DNA of 29,592 bases from a virus: positions 1-29,592 of IMG/VR virus record IMGVR_UViG_3300042291_000022, one strand, 5' to 3'. Under the pieces are notes generated by a model. The model saw only the letters and a program-made list of their open reading frames with translations, had not been told where the DNA came from and ran no database searches. The translations under genes were made by a program, and so were the position numbers. Positions 15,561 through 22,900 of the stretch are shown here, one piece after another. The stretch's first letter is position 1; each line of letters begins with the position of its first letter.

Positions 15561-16133
15561 TTATCTCCACTTAGGACCTTCCATCCATACTGCTAATGAA
15601 TGTCTAGTTCCTTCTGTCACTGGCAAGGCTGCGTGACTTATAAAAGATGGAAGAAATATTGCTGTACCTTGTTGGCGTATTTCTTCCTTATCTGGCGCAT
15701 TTTGTGACAAGTCATACATTTCAAAATCACCGCCTTCATAAGTTGTCGGATCAGTCAACTGAATTACACAAGTAAGTTTTCTGTGGAAGTGTGGATCACC
15801 ATTCATCCAAAATACATCGTGGTGTCTTTTATATTCGCCTTGAACTTCAGATGAATATTCAGCAAGTTGTATAAAACTCAATCTAGTTATATGAAAATTG
15901 AAGAAGTCGTGATTTGCTTGAATTGCCATTTTCCAAATCTCATCAAAGAGAAATTGGAATTTGGGTTCTTGATGAATAAACCGAATGTGGCTTCTACGAT
16001 ATTCGTCATCATGTATTTCATTTGAAACACCCATAGATGCTTTTTTAGAAGGTAACTTTAGACCTTCCTCTAAAATGAAATCACATTGCTCTTTAGTAAA
16101 TCTACTTTTGAAGTAGCACCATTCACCGTTCAT
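15561..16133 (-). CDS. 2-oxoglutarate/Fe(II)-dependent oxygenase, prolyl-4-hydroxylase-like
   Basis: 190 residues. The iron-binding facial triad is clear: KRHHDVFW gives His104-x-Asp106, and ISHAALPV gives His167, with Arg177 in EGTRHSLAVW as the 2-oxoglutarate anchor. The strands between them (TCVIQLTDPTTYEGGDFEMY) are characteristic of the prolyl-4-hydroxylase-like group (2OG-FeII_Oxy_3 type). Such enzymes hydroxylate proline or other residues in proteins, though members in phages have no settled substrate. It lies just downstream of collagen-like fibre genes and upstream of a second oxygenase and a glycosyltransferase. Confidence 0.88.
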   Translation of the reverse strand: MNGEWCYFKSRFTKEQCDFILEEGLKLPSKKASMGVSNEIHDDEYRRSHIRFIHQEPKFQFLFDEIWKMAIQANHDFFNFHITRLSFIQLAEYSSEVQGEYKRHHDVFWMNGDPHFHRKLTCVIQLTDPTTYEGGDFEMYDLSQNAPDKEEIRQQGTAIFLPSFISHAALPVTEGTRHSLAVWMEGPKWR

Positions 16134-16135
16134 AA

Positions 16136-16342
16136 TTAGTTAATTACTTTAGAAGACAATGGTCCTTGAGGTTTGTTTTCTAACTGCGCTCTTGCTTGTT
16201 GAGTGACGGTATCAATAACTGGTCTGCTAAACTTGTGTGGAATTTCTTCCAAGCCAGCTATAATCACGTTTAACCAACTTGCTTTAAGCGTTAGTGTAAC
16301 TTGTGGTTCTTCTTGTTGTTGTGGTTGCATCATGTCATTCAT
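16136..16342 (-). CDS. Small hypothetical protein, 68 residues
   Basis: The protein opens MNDMMQPQQQEEPQVTLTLK and continues with a helical segment (ASWLNVIIAGLEEIPHKFSR, then VIDTVTQQARAQLENK). No family is recognised by name. Small proteins of this look are common between virion genes of aquatic phages. AAGGAG lies five bases before the ATG, so it is well translated. It is the last gene before the oxygenase pair. There is no transmembrane segment or signal peptide. Confidence 0.75.
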   Translation of the reverse strand: MNDMMQPQQQEEPQVTLTLKASWLNVIIAGLEEIPHKFSRPVIDTVTQQARAQLENKPQGPLSSKVIN

Positions 16343-16384
16343 GTCAAACTCCTTATAATGAATTAATAAACTATCTAATATATA

Positions 16385-16750
16385 TCACGGCATTGTTGGT
16401 GCTGTATTGGATGCTGGTGGTGCCCAAGGCATCTGCGCTTCGGAAACAGGATTTACATGTTGGTCAATTTGTTCTTGAATTTTTCCGTTGACATGTGCTT
16501 CGTAATTTCCAACGACAACATCTTTAATCCATTCAAGGACAACTTCTTCGGTTAGTTCTTCAAATGGAACAAACACATTTCCTTCAGGCATAGTTGTTGA
16601 TGTGAATGGTGTTGCACCAGAAAATGTTCCTACGTTACCATTTTCATCGGTACCAATCTTTTGCCAGTATGTTTGCACAACTGCGTTTTGGTTGGAACCT
16701 TCGTTTTTAGTTTTTAGACTGGTGACTTTCCAGGTATATGTAATGGCCAT
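16385..16750 (-). CDS. Small fibre-associated protein, paralogue of the 20272-20604 gene
   Basis: 121 residues. It opens MAITYTWKVTSLKTKNEGSN, has a beta-rich first half, then EELTEEVVLEWIKDVV, GKIQEQIDQHVNP and a Pro-rich end MPWAPPASNTAPTMP. The 110-residue protein at 20272-20604 has the same layout (ITWNISAMN, LTKEDVLGWIW, VQQQIDTAINP, LPWEN), so the two are paralogues. Each follows an S74-chaperone fibre gene, which suggests a link to fibre assembly or the fibre tip; that function is inferred. The gene has its own late-promoter-like element and GGAG before the ATG. Confidence 0.8.
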   Translation of the reverse strand: MAITYTWKVTSLKTKNEGSNQNAVVQTYWQKIGTDENGNVGTFSGATPFTSTTMPEGNVFVPFEELTEEVVLEWIKDVVVGNYEAHVNGKIQEQIDQHVNPVSEAQMPWAPPASNTAPTMP

Positions 16751-16783
16751 TATTTTCTCCTAAAATGTTGGCGGGTCAGTGCT

Positions 16784-18577
16784 TTATTTATTCTCTAAAA
16801 AAGCGATTCTTTTATTTTGTTCTTCAATTTGTTTTTGCTGTTCTTTGATTGCTTCAATTAACACGGAAGTTATTTTAGAGTAGTCTAACGTTTTTGTTAC
16901 ACTAATTACTTCTTCCGTAAATGTTTTACATTCTGTATTAGTAAAAACTAATTCTGGAAGCACTTCCTCAACCTCTTGTGCAATCATACCCAATGAATGT
17001 TCACCAGATTCAATCCAATCAAAATAAACACCTCTTAGTCGCTTTACTTTATCTAGTGCATTTTCAATAGTCACAACATTAGTTTTCAATCTGATATCGG
17101 AACTTGCTGTAACGCTGCCTCTTGCTGTTAAGTTACCACTCATATCAAGATATAAGTTTCTATTCCATGCTGATCCGTCTACACCACCACCACCGCCGTA
17201 CCAATTTATAGTGTAATCAGCCGCGTGATGTACTAACCAATAATATCCAGTCTCGGTATTACGAAGTGTGTATGATGGATAGTTTGTGCGGATTGTAAAC
17301 TGTTCGTGATTTGATCCAAACGGTGAACCGCCGGCCCATGCACCAGAAACTTGAAGATACTTTAAATTTGTACCAGTATTTGGACTTGAATAATATCCAG
17401 TATCATTACTATCATACATTATTGGTGTATACAAATAGTTAGCAACTCTTACATTATTATCTGTTTCACCAACAGAGAATATTTGAGTGCCAAAATCTTC
17501 ACTATCAAAAAATCTAATACCGCCATAACCTGGCTGAGCACCCATCCTTATGCCGGTATGCCAACGCAAATCTAACTTAGTGTAGTTGCCGCCATAGTTG
17601 TTTAAACTTGTGCCTATAGAATAATTATCTGCATCATTACCTCCACCAAACAACAATCTGGTGCTACTAACCGCATTATATGCATTATTGGAAAACGTAC
17701 CGCCAATTACAACTTGTCCCGCAGTTTGCAAAGCGTTAATATTAGATGTGCTGGCAAAGTCGCCGTAGTACGCGGTGTTGTTGTAGTCGTAGAAGCTGGT
17801 TGCTTGTAATAGGCCAGTAAAATACCCGGCGCCAGTGGTTGTGGTTAAGAACCATTTTAGAGTACCAGCATCAGCACCATAAAATCCCCAGTTGTCAATT
17901 GGTGCACCAGCTGGATTTGTACCAACGGCTCGCCCAGATCCTGAGTAAGCGTATCCAACTCCATACATAGTACCCAGCGTTGTTGTGCCAGGAAGATAAC
18001 TAGCGCCACCAATAGAATAAATGGCTCCAGAGGTTGTAACGCTTTCGGCTGTCGAATAGTTTCCGTTCAAATAACCGGCGGCTGCGACACTTCTAGTAAT
18101 AGGTGATGATGTAGGATTTGCAAATGTTCCTGTAGGTCCTGTCGGTCCAGTGCCTCCTGTTGGTCCTTGAGCGCCTTGTGCGCCCTGTGCGCCTTGTGCG
18201 CCCTGTGGTCCTGTCGGTCCAGTGCCTCCTGTTGGTCCTTGAGCGCCTTGTGCGCCCTGTGGTCCTGTCGGTCCAGTACCGCCAGTAGTTCCTTGTGCGC
18301 CTTGTGGACCAGTGGGACCAGTACCGCCAGTAGTTCCTTGTGCGCCTTGTGGTCCTGTTGGTCCAGTGCCTCCTGTTGGTCCTTGAGCGCCAGTGGGACC
18401 AGCGGGCCCTTGAGCACCAGTTGGACCTTGTGCGCCTTGCGGTCCTGCAACTCCTTGAGGACCTTGTGGACCAATAAGACCAGTGCTAACTCCAACCCAA
18501 CGACCATTGGCTGCAATTACTTGTGAACTGCCTATTGTAAGGCCGTTCTTTACGATGAAGTCTTGATTACTGGCCAT
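16784..18577 (-). CDS. Collagen-like tail fibre with C-terminal S74 chaperone (fibre 3)
   Basis: 597 residues. Residues 1-35 are an N-terminal module shared with two other fibres ([20 protein letters not shown]...). Residues 36-149 are 38 unbroken Gly-X-Y triplets (mostly [12 protein letters not shown]) that should form a collagen-like triple helix. The middle is beta-rich with two fibre motifs, [12 protein letters not shown] and [13 protein letters not shown]. From about residue 491, [10 protein letters not shown] starts an S74-type intramolecular chaperone, with [20 protein letters not shown] and a final coiled coil ([19 protein letters not shown]); such domains trimerise the fibre and cut themselves off before the Ser of the SDxRxK motif. 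The first 11 bases overlap the end of the upstream fibre gene. Confidence 0.92.
   Translation of the reverse strand: MASNQDFIVKNGLTIGSSQVIAANGRWVGVSTGLIGPQGPQGVAGPQGAQGPTGAQGPAGPTGAQGPTGGTGPTGPQGAQGTTGGTGPTGPQGAQGTTGGTGPTGPQGAQGAQGPTGGTGPTGPQGAQGAQGAQGAQGPTGGTGPTGPTGTFANPTSSPITRSVAAAGYLNGNYSTAESVTTSGAIYSIGGASYLPGTTTLGTMYGVGYAYSGSGRAVGTNPAGAPIDNWGFYGADAGTLKWFLTTTTGAGYFTGLLQATSFYDYNNTAYYGDFASTSNINALQTAGQVVIGGTFSNNAYNAVSSTRLLFGGGNDADNYSIGTSLNNYGGNYTKLDLRWHTGIRMGAQPGYGGIRFFDSEDFGTQIFSVGETDNNVRVANYLYTPIMYDSNDTGYYSSPNTGTNLKYLQVSGAWAGGSPFGSNHEQFTIRTNYPSYTLRNTETGYYWLVHHAADYTINWYGGGGGVDGSAWNRNLYLDMSGNLTARGSVTASSDIRLKTNVVTIENALDKVKRLRGVYFDWIESGEHSLGMIAQEVEEVLPELVFTNTECKTFTEEVISVTKTLDYSKITSVLIEAIKEQQKQIEEQNKRIAFLENK
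16785..16792 (-). promoter_or_regulatory. Probable late promoter for the 121-residue protein gene
   Basis: AATAAATA on the minus strand, 34 bases upstream of the ATG at 16750. It overlaps the TAA stop of the preceding fibre gene. Confidence 0.55.
18131..18472 (-). repeat. Collagen-like Gly-X-Y coding repeat, fibre 3
   Basis: 38 consecutive Gly-X-Y codon triplets in the 597-residue fibre gene, with a higher-order repeat GPT-GPQ-GAQ-(GTT/GAQ)-GGT. The region is richer in G and C than the neighbouring DNA and gives long false reading frames on both strands. Confidence 0.95.
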
Positions 18578-20240
18578 TAATAATCTCTCTTAATTCTTCA
18601 ATTTGTTTTTGTTGTTCTTTGATTGCTTCAATTAAAACCGCAACTATTTTTCCATAGTCAACTGATAAAATTCTATCTTCCGGCATTTCTTCACCAGGAA
18701 AAGATGGAGGATTTTTAATTATATTTTCCAAAACTAATTCTGGAATAACTTCTTGCACTTCTTGTGCAATCAATCCGATAGATTGCTGACCACTTTCTAT
18801 CCAATCAAAATAAACACCACGCATTCTGCTGACCATACCTAATGCATTTTGAATTGTTTTAATATTAGTCTTTAGTTTTCTATCAGAACTTGCGGTTATG
18901 CTACCATTCATAGTCAAATTACCTGCCGCAGTAATAGTACCTATAATAGAATTTCCGCCACTACCAAAGAAAATATTACCACCATCATAATAATTTAAAT
19001 ACATATCATAACCAGAGGCTGCATCCATGTGCAAGTTTCCGTTTGTTGAGCAGACAGATGGTGTGTTGGTACTATTAGTATAATTCTGTCTTCCATCACC
19101 ACCGATTAAAAGATAAGATCCCCAAGTTGGGTTTGGACCATGTAAAGCACCGCCACGAATTCGTAAAGCAGAATCACTTGTAGCATTAGGATCAAGATAA
19201 TAACCAGTGTCATCACTATCATAGCCGGCACCGCTCCAGCGTAAATTACCGGAACTAAAGTATACGGCAGAACCATCAAAGTATGTTGTTCCTCTAATAT
19301 AGTTACTGGTGCCTCCATTAGAATAATTGAAATGTGTATATGTCCCACCATTATTCTTAAAGCGTATTTCACCAATTGTCTCTAATGCAATACTACCAGA
19401 CGATGCAGGATTAAGATAATATGCAGTATCATTTACATCATAAAAAATTGGTGCTCTAAAAGAAGCTAACGCATAATTATTTCCAGACATATCCAGTTGC
19501 CATAGATTAGCAGGTGCTGACCATCCACCAATACGTAATATGTTATCAGAATCCAGTCCCATGTTTACTGCATATACACCGCCTCTATGAAACGACATAA
19601 ACGCAGAGTTGGTGCTAGTTGCATATGCTTGTAAAGCTGGACTACTCAAACTTCCGGAAGTTGGACCTAAATTTGATTGAAAAAGATTTGCACCAGTCCA
19701 AGTATTGCCTGATCCTAAAATTGATGCGCCAGAAGGACCAGTGGGTCCAGTGGGTCCAGCTGGTCCTTGTGCGCCTTGAGCGCCTTGAGGTCCTGTTGGT
19801 CCTGTAGCACCTGTCGGACCTTGTGCGCCTTGAGCGCCTTGCGGACCAGTAGGACCTTGTGCGCCAGTAGGACCTTGTGCGCCGGTTGGTCCTGGAGGTC
19901 CAGCAGAACCTTGGGCGCCTTGTGTGCCTTGCGGACCAGTAGGACCAGTACCGCCAGCTGGTCCTTGAGCGCCTTGAGGACCAGTAGGACCAGTACCTCC
20001 AGTAGTTCCTTGTGCGCCTTGAGGTCCCGTTGGTCCAGTACCGCCAGTAGTTCCTTGAGCACCCTGGGCTCCCTGAGGTCCGGTCGGTCCTGTTGCTCCC
20101 TGAGCACCTTGTGCTCCTTGTGCGCCCTGTGGTCCAATTAATCCTGTGCTGACACCAACCCAACGACCATTGGCTGCAATCACTTGACTAGAACCAATAG
20201 TCAATCCATTTTTTACAATAAAGTCTTGATTAGATGCCAT
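18567..20240 (-). CDS. Collagen-like tail fibre with C-terminal S74 chaperone (fibre 2)
   Basis: 557 residues with the same layout as the fibre 3 gene that it overlaps. Residues 1-39 are identical to that protein. Residues 36-173 are 46 unbroken Gly-X-Y triplets. The beta-rich shaft and tip carry [13 protein letters not shown] and [14 protein letters not shown] motifs. From about residue 450, [10 protein letters not shown] begins the S74 chaperone, with [20 protein letters not shown] and a closing coiled coil ([14 protein letters not shown]). The middle differs strongly from fibre 3, as expected if it holds the receptor-binding part. The fibre therefore either forms an alternative or joins a mixed fibre set; which one cannot be read from sequence. 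Confidence 0.92.
   Translation of the reverse strand: MASNQDFIVKNGLTIGSSQVIAANGRWVGVSTGLIGPQGAQGAQGAQGATGPTGPQGAQGAQGTTGGTGPTGPQGAQGTTGGTGPTGPQGAQGPAGGTGPTGPQGTQGAQGSAGPPGPTGAQGPTGAQGPTGPQGAQGAQGPTGATGPTGPQGAQGAQGPAGPTGPTGPSGASILGSGNTWTGANLFQSNLGPTSGSLSSPALQAYATSTNSAFMSFHRGGVYAVNMGLDSDNILRIGGWSAPANLWQLDMSGNNYALASFRAPIFYDVNDTAYYLNPASSGSIALETIGEIRFKNNGGTYTHFNYSNGGTSNYIRGTTYFDGSAVYFSSGNLRWSGAGYDSDDTGYYLDPNATSDSALRIRGGALHGPNPTWGSYLLIGGDGRQNYTNSTNTPSVCSTNGNLHMDAASGYDMYLNYYDGGNIFFGSGGNSIIGTITAAGNLTMNGSITASSDRKLKTNIKTIQNALGMVSRMRGVYFDWIESGQQSIGLIAQEVQEVIPELVLENIIKNPPSFPGEEMPEDRILSVDYGKIVAVLIEAIKEQQKQIEELREIINGQ
19722..20135 (-). repeat. Collagen-like Gly-X-Y coding repeat, fibre 2
   Basis: 46 consecutive Gly-X-Y triplets, mainly GPT, GPQ, GAQ and GAT, with a single GPP. 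This is the longest collagen-like run in the window. Confidence 0.95.
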
Positions 20241-20271
20241 ATTTTATATAGTCTTGTTAAAAAATAGGATT

Positions 20272-20604
20272 TTAATTTTCCCAAGGCAATGCTGGAGTAA
20301 TCACTGGTGGATTAATTGCTGTGTCAATCTGTTGTTGTACCGCCGCTTCTGTAGCGTCCTTGTCCACACCAGATGCCCAAATCCAACCAAGAACATCTTC
20401 TTTTGTTAAGTTAGCATATGGTATGTATGATGATCCAGCGGCGTAAGTCACACCACAAGTTGCGTAGACAGACCCGTTGTATGTCTTGCCATCTTGTACT
20501 TGTGTACCACTGCAAGTCCAGTGAACGGTAAATACGACATTTGTTTGCCCCTCTGCTTGGGGATAACAGTTCATTGCGCTGATGTTCCAGGTGATTGTTG
20601 ACAT
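20272..20604 (-). CDS. Small fibre-associated protein, paralogue of the 16385-16750 gene
   Basis: 110 residues. It opens MSTITWNISAMNCYPQAEGQ, has a beta-rich first half with three cysteines, then NLTKEDVLGWIWASGVDKDA, VQQQIDTAINP and the end TPALPWEN. It shares the overall pattern (TW start, LT-E-VL-WI helix, QID--NP, PW end) with the 121-residue protein at 16385-16750. It starts three bases after the stop of the 667-residue fibre, with AAGGA inside the last fibre codons serving as ribosome binding site, so it is coupled to that fibre. Function is unknown; a fibre-assembly or accessory role is an inference. Confidence 0.8.
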   Translation of the reverse strand: MSTITWNISAMNCYPQAEGQTNVVFTVHWTCSGTQVQDGKTYNGSVYATCGVTYAAGSSYIPYANLTKEDVLGWIWASGVDKDATEAAVQQQIDTAINPPVITPALPWEN

Positions 20605-20607
20605 GGT

Positions 20608-22611
20608 TTATGTTCCTTCTAAAGTGGTTATACGGGCGGTAAGTTGGGTAATGAGGGCTTGCTGTTCTTGGATGGCCTTGATAAGAACAGGAACAAGACC
20701 GGATTTGTCTAAACCGTAAAGGCCGTTGACTTCATCTTTTAGGTCGCCAACGCTTTCGTCCATGACGGCTTTTGTTTCTTGGGCAATTAAACCAATATGT
20801 TTTTTGTCAGTATCAAGTTCTGCAACCATGTGATACATGACGGGGTTAAGTGCCAATATTTCTGACAAGCCGTATTTCAATGTTTCTATATTTTTCTTTG
20901 CCCGAGAATCTGAAACGACTACATAGTTCCCCGTAGATGACTCAATATAAGATTTTGATACCCCGTTTAAATAAAAAACAAAACTACCAGTTGAAATGTT
21001 ATCTCGTCCAAATGACCAGTAGTTAAGTCTACCGCCATCGCTTGATTCATAGTTGCCTCTAACAGGCCCCTCACGAACAGCAATACCTGCATCAGCAACG
21101 TTAACAGCAACAATACGAGCGTTTGCGGAGTTAGTCGTAGTCCCCACCAGCAAGTTACCGCTGGTGTTAATACGCATACGCTCGGTAAGTGTGCCACTTA
21201 TAGCAGTTTTAAATACCATATGTGCAGCGGCGGATCCAACTCCATCATCTTGTAAGTTATTACCAATGGCTGCATTTACTACGCCTCTAAAATCCAAAAA
21301 GTTTATTAATGATTCAGCAGCCCCGGAGGTACCAGAATACTGTAAATTAATGCGAGGCCCCTGGGTGCTTCCAGATGCTGCCGTACCGTATACTTGTAAT
21401 TTTTCCGAAGGGCTTGTAGTGCCAATACCCACTTTGCCGTCAAGTATTATATTTCCACCGCTGCCGCCAGCAAGGTATGTTGATAACATAATGTTAGAAT
21501 TATTGTTGTCTATAACATTTGTCCAACCTGGAGAAACTGTTCCAGAGTTAGCAGTATAACCTGTACTTTCTGCACCCACAATCTTAAATTGCAAAGTTGC
21601 ACTGTCATTTCTTTCAGCGGCAAACCAAGGCGTAGTGTGAGTTTGACCTTTAACGGCTAGCTTTGCTGTTGGTGTTGTAGTCCCAATACCCACATTACCG
21701 CTGGTAGTAAGCGTTATCCCTGTGCCAGTAAAATCACCGCCACCTGTAATGTTACTAATTTTGAATGAATCGGAATCAGAATTGTCAACACCTGCTAACC
21801 ATTCTGTAGTAGCACCAATCAAAAACGATATAGCCGCATCACCACTTCCATTTTGGGTCAATTGCATAGAACTAGCATTACCAACACTGGCGTTGTTAGC
21901 TGTACCTCGCATATATCCAACAATATCTAAAGGATAAGCGGGGTTGCTTCTCCCAATACCTAGTCCTGTACCATTCCAAACTAAGTTAGCGGTACCATCT
22001 AAAGAACCAGCATTATTAAATTGAATGTGAGTGTTTGAACCACCAATGGCTGGTGTTGGTCCTGTTGGTCCTGTAGCACCAGTCGGCCCTTGAGCGCCTT
22101 GAGGTCCTGTTGGTCCTGTAGTGCCTATGGGACCTTGTGGACCAGTATTACCCATTGGACCAATCGTTGATACAACTTGCCAAGTATAACTATCATAAAC
22201 AAGTTCAATAGTTGTACCTCTAACATCAGCTAACAAATCATTAACTGAATTTTCAATTGTACTTCCGTTACCAGCAATAGTTAAATTATTTACTGTCCAA
22301 TCATATCCATCTGTAATTACAACTACATTGCCAACTGAAGGTGAAGCTGGTAAAGTTATTGTAAATGCACCAGTATAAGTATTTGCGATTAATTGTTGAC
22401 CCGATGTTGCAGTAGTATTTGCAGTAACTACTACCCAAGGTGCAGCCGCTCCCTGTGGACCAGTTGAACCATTTGATCCTGCGGGACCAGTACTTCCTTG
22501 TGGACCAATAAGTCCTGTGTTAGCACCAATCCAACGACCATTGGCTGCAATCACTTGCGATGAGCCTACTGTTAGCCCATTCTTTATGATGAAGTCTTGA
22601 TTAGATGCCAT
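20608..22611 (-). CDS. Tail fibre with short collagen runs and S74 chaperone (fibre 1)
   Basis: 667 residues. The N-terminal module ([20 protein letters not shown]...) differs from fibres 2 and 3 at five of 39 positions. Seven Gly-X-Y triplets follow from residue 36, then a beta domain (about 60-150), then twelve more triplets. After these comes [20 protein letters not shown], a segment almost identical to one in the 613-residue fibre. The shaft carries GIGTTTPTAKLAVKG and GIGTTSPSEKLQVYG repeats. From about residue 566, VSDSRAKKNIETLKYGL begins an S74-type chaperone, more distant from the other two and ending in a short coiled coil (ITQLTARITTLEGT). The start has no clear Shine-Dalgarno but has a late promoter 19 bases upstream. 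Confidence 0.9.
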   Translation of the reverse strand: MASNQDFIIKNGLTVGSSQVIAANGRWIGANTGLIGPQGSTGPAGSNGSTGPQGAAAPWVVVTANTTATSGQQLIANTYTGAFTITLPASPSVGNVVVITDGYDWTVNNLTIAGNGSTIENSVNDLLADVRGTTIELVYDSYTWQVVSTIGPMGNTGPQGPIGTTGPTGPQGAQGPTGATGPTGPTPAIGGSNTHIQFNNAGSLDGTANLVWNGTGLGIGRSNPAYPLDIVGYMRGTANNASVGNASSMQLTQNGSGDAAISFLIGATTEWLAGVDNSDSDSFKISNITGGGDFTGTGITLTTSGNVGIGTTTPTAKLAVKGQTHTTPWFAAERNDSATLQFKIVGAESTGYTANSGTVSPGWTNVIDNNNSNIMLSTYLAGGSGGNIILDGKVGIGTTSPSEKLQVYGTAASGSTQGPRINLQYSGTSGAAESLINFLDFRGVVNAAIGNNLQDDGVGSAAAHMVFKTAISGTLTERMRINTSGNLLVGTTTNSANARIVAVNVADAGIAVREGPVRGNYESSDGGRLNYWSFGRDNISTGSFVFYLNGVSKSYIESSTGNYVVVSDSRAKKNIETLKYGLSEILALNPVMYHMVAELDTDKKHIGLIAQETKAVMDESVGDLKDEVNGLYGLDKSGLVPVLIKAIQEQQALITQLTARITTLEGT

Positions 22612-22630
22612 TTATTTTTTAAAGTAAAAT

Positions 22631-22638
22631 TATTTATT
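22631..22638 (-). promoter_or_regulatory. Probable late promoter for fibre 1
   Basis: AATAAATA on the minus strand, 19 bases upstream of the fibre 1 ATG. It contains the TAA stop of the 83-residue gene. Confidence 0.6.
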
Positions 22639-22885
22639 GAAGCACATAAGATGCAATTTGTGCTTGATAAGCCGTAATGACTTCTTCTGTCCATGCAACA
22701 TTACAGATAGCTACAACGTTAGCAGGAACCTCAGTTAAGTCTTGACCTGGCATTAGACTTGAACGATGATAAGTTTTACTCAATTCGTTTCCATCTTCCA
22801 TTATTTTAGTAGCTTCACGGTACAGCACAGTGCCGTTTTCGGTGACGGTGATTTGGTCAACAGTGGTAGTTTTTGTTAATGACAT
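22634..22885 (-). CDS. Small fibre-associated protein, 83 residues
   Basis: The protein reads like a small compact domain: VDQITVTENGTVLYREATKI, then EDGNELSKTYHRSSLMPGQD, then AICNVAWTEEVITAYQAQIA. I recognise this general pattern from small proteins encoded next to tail fibre genes in many phages, but no function is established that I know of. It follows the 613-residue fibre with a 15-base gap and has AAGGA six bases before the ATG. It repeats the arrangement fibre gene then small gene seen twice more in this array. Confidence 0.8.
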   Translation of the reverse strand: MSLTKTTTVDQITVTENGTVLYREATKIMEDGNELSKTYHRSSLMPGQDLTEVPANVVAICNVAWTEEVITAYQAQIASYVLQ

Positions 22886-22900
22886 TTTTTTCCTTAAATA

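Noticed and set aside
18567-18577. Fibres 2 and 3 as one gene split by a frameshift
   Set aside because: Each has a complete N-terminal module and its own chaperone end; the 11-base overlap is a normal start/stop overlap preceded by an AGAGAG-type ribosome binding site.
18067-20163. Long overlapping open frames on both strands across the collagen-like regions
   Set aside because: They arise from the repetitive Gly-X-Y codons read in other frames; they give low-complexity Arg/Thr/Trp or Ser/Cys-rich peptides and have no own ribosome binding sites.
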